From Actinomycetes bacterium (GTDB taxonomy: Bacteria; Actinomycetota; Coriobacteriia; Coriobacteriales; Eggerthellaceae), in contig JAEWYG010000098.1 in assembly GCA_023395755.1 (NCBI GenBank), positions 1 to 5,711 on the forward strand: 5,711 nt of DNA. The letters are read 5' to 3'. Shown piece after piece: positions 5,681-5,711 of the stretch. A program made the translations under genes and the position numbers. A model generated the notes under the pieces. The model was not told where the DNA came from, did no database searches, and was given only the letters and a program-made list of their open reading frames with translations. Position 1 is the first letter of the stretch, and each line of letters opens with the position of its first letter.

Positions 5681-5701
5681 TCGGACAAAAAGTGTGTCTG
5701 A
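5681..5701. repeat. Palindromic short repeat, copy 2
   Basis: The 16 bases GGACAAAAAGTGTGTC (5683-5698) repeat copy 1 exactly, 88 bases downstream. Here the arms extend to 7 bp (5681-5687 with 5695-5701, one G·U pair). The changed flank still keeps the ends self-complementary. The copy lies beyond the terminator and so outside the exporter transcript. Confidence 0.65.
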
Positions 5702-5711
5702 ATATGAGTGG

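Noticed and set aside
5595..5701. CRISPR-like array from the repeated 16-mer.
   Set aside because: There are only two copies, the spacing is 88 bases with a terminator between them, and no cas gene is present in the window.

Overview
The window looks like a housekeeping stretch of a Gram-positive chromosome, most likely an actinobacterium of the class Coriobacteriia (Eggerthellaceae-like, with base composition near half G+C). This placement is inferred from two things. The gene order gap-pgk-tpiA-...-secG is the actinobacterial version of the lower-glycolysis cluster. The proteins are also ordinary for that group, for example arginine in the TIM loop-6 hinge (GTGRTA). No database search was possible, so genus and species remain open.

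Layout, all on the + strand: the 3' end of a glyceraldehyde-3-phosphate dehydrogenase gene (1-184), closed by a strong intrinsic terminator; pgk (300-1484) and tpiA (1501-2271), spaced 16 nt apart as an operon; a 216-nt stretch with three inverted repeats and a possible 12-codon leader ORF; gpmI, cofactor-independent phosphoglycerate mutase, best started at GTG 2488; a promoter, then secG from a TTG codon (4147-4401); a second clear promoter, tRNA-Leu(GAG) with encoded CCA (4473-4558), and its terminator; a cation diffusion facilitator (CDF) metal exporter (4631-5536); and a 175-nt non-coding tail with a strong terminator and two copies of a 16-nt palindromic repeat.

The first four enzymes cover consecutive steps of lower glycolysis and gluconeogenesis. 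TpiA interconverts the triose phosphates, GAPDH makes 1,3-bisphosphoglycerate, Pgk makes ATP and 3-phosphoglycerate, and GpmI isomerises that to 2-phosphoglycerate. SecG is an accessory membrane subunit of the SecYEG translocon. The tRNA and the metal exporter are functionally unrelated and appear to be separate transcription units, although the exporter lacks an obvious promoter of its own.

I see no mobile element, CRISPR array, defence or phage gene, and no evidence of a novel system in the coding sequence. The points worth a second look are regulatory: a stem that could hide the pgk ribosome-binding site, a possible translationally coupled leader ORF before gpmI, the structured tpiA-gpmI spacer, and the repeated palindrome at the right end.
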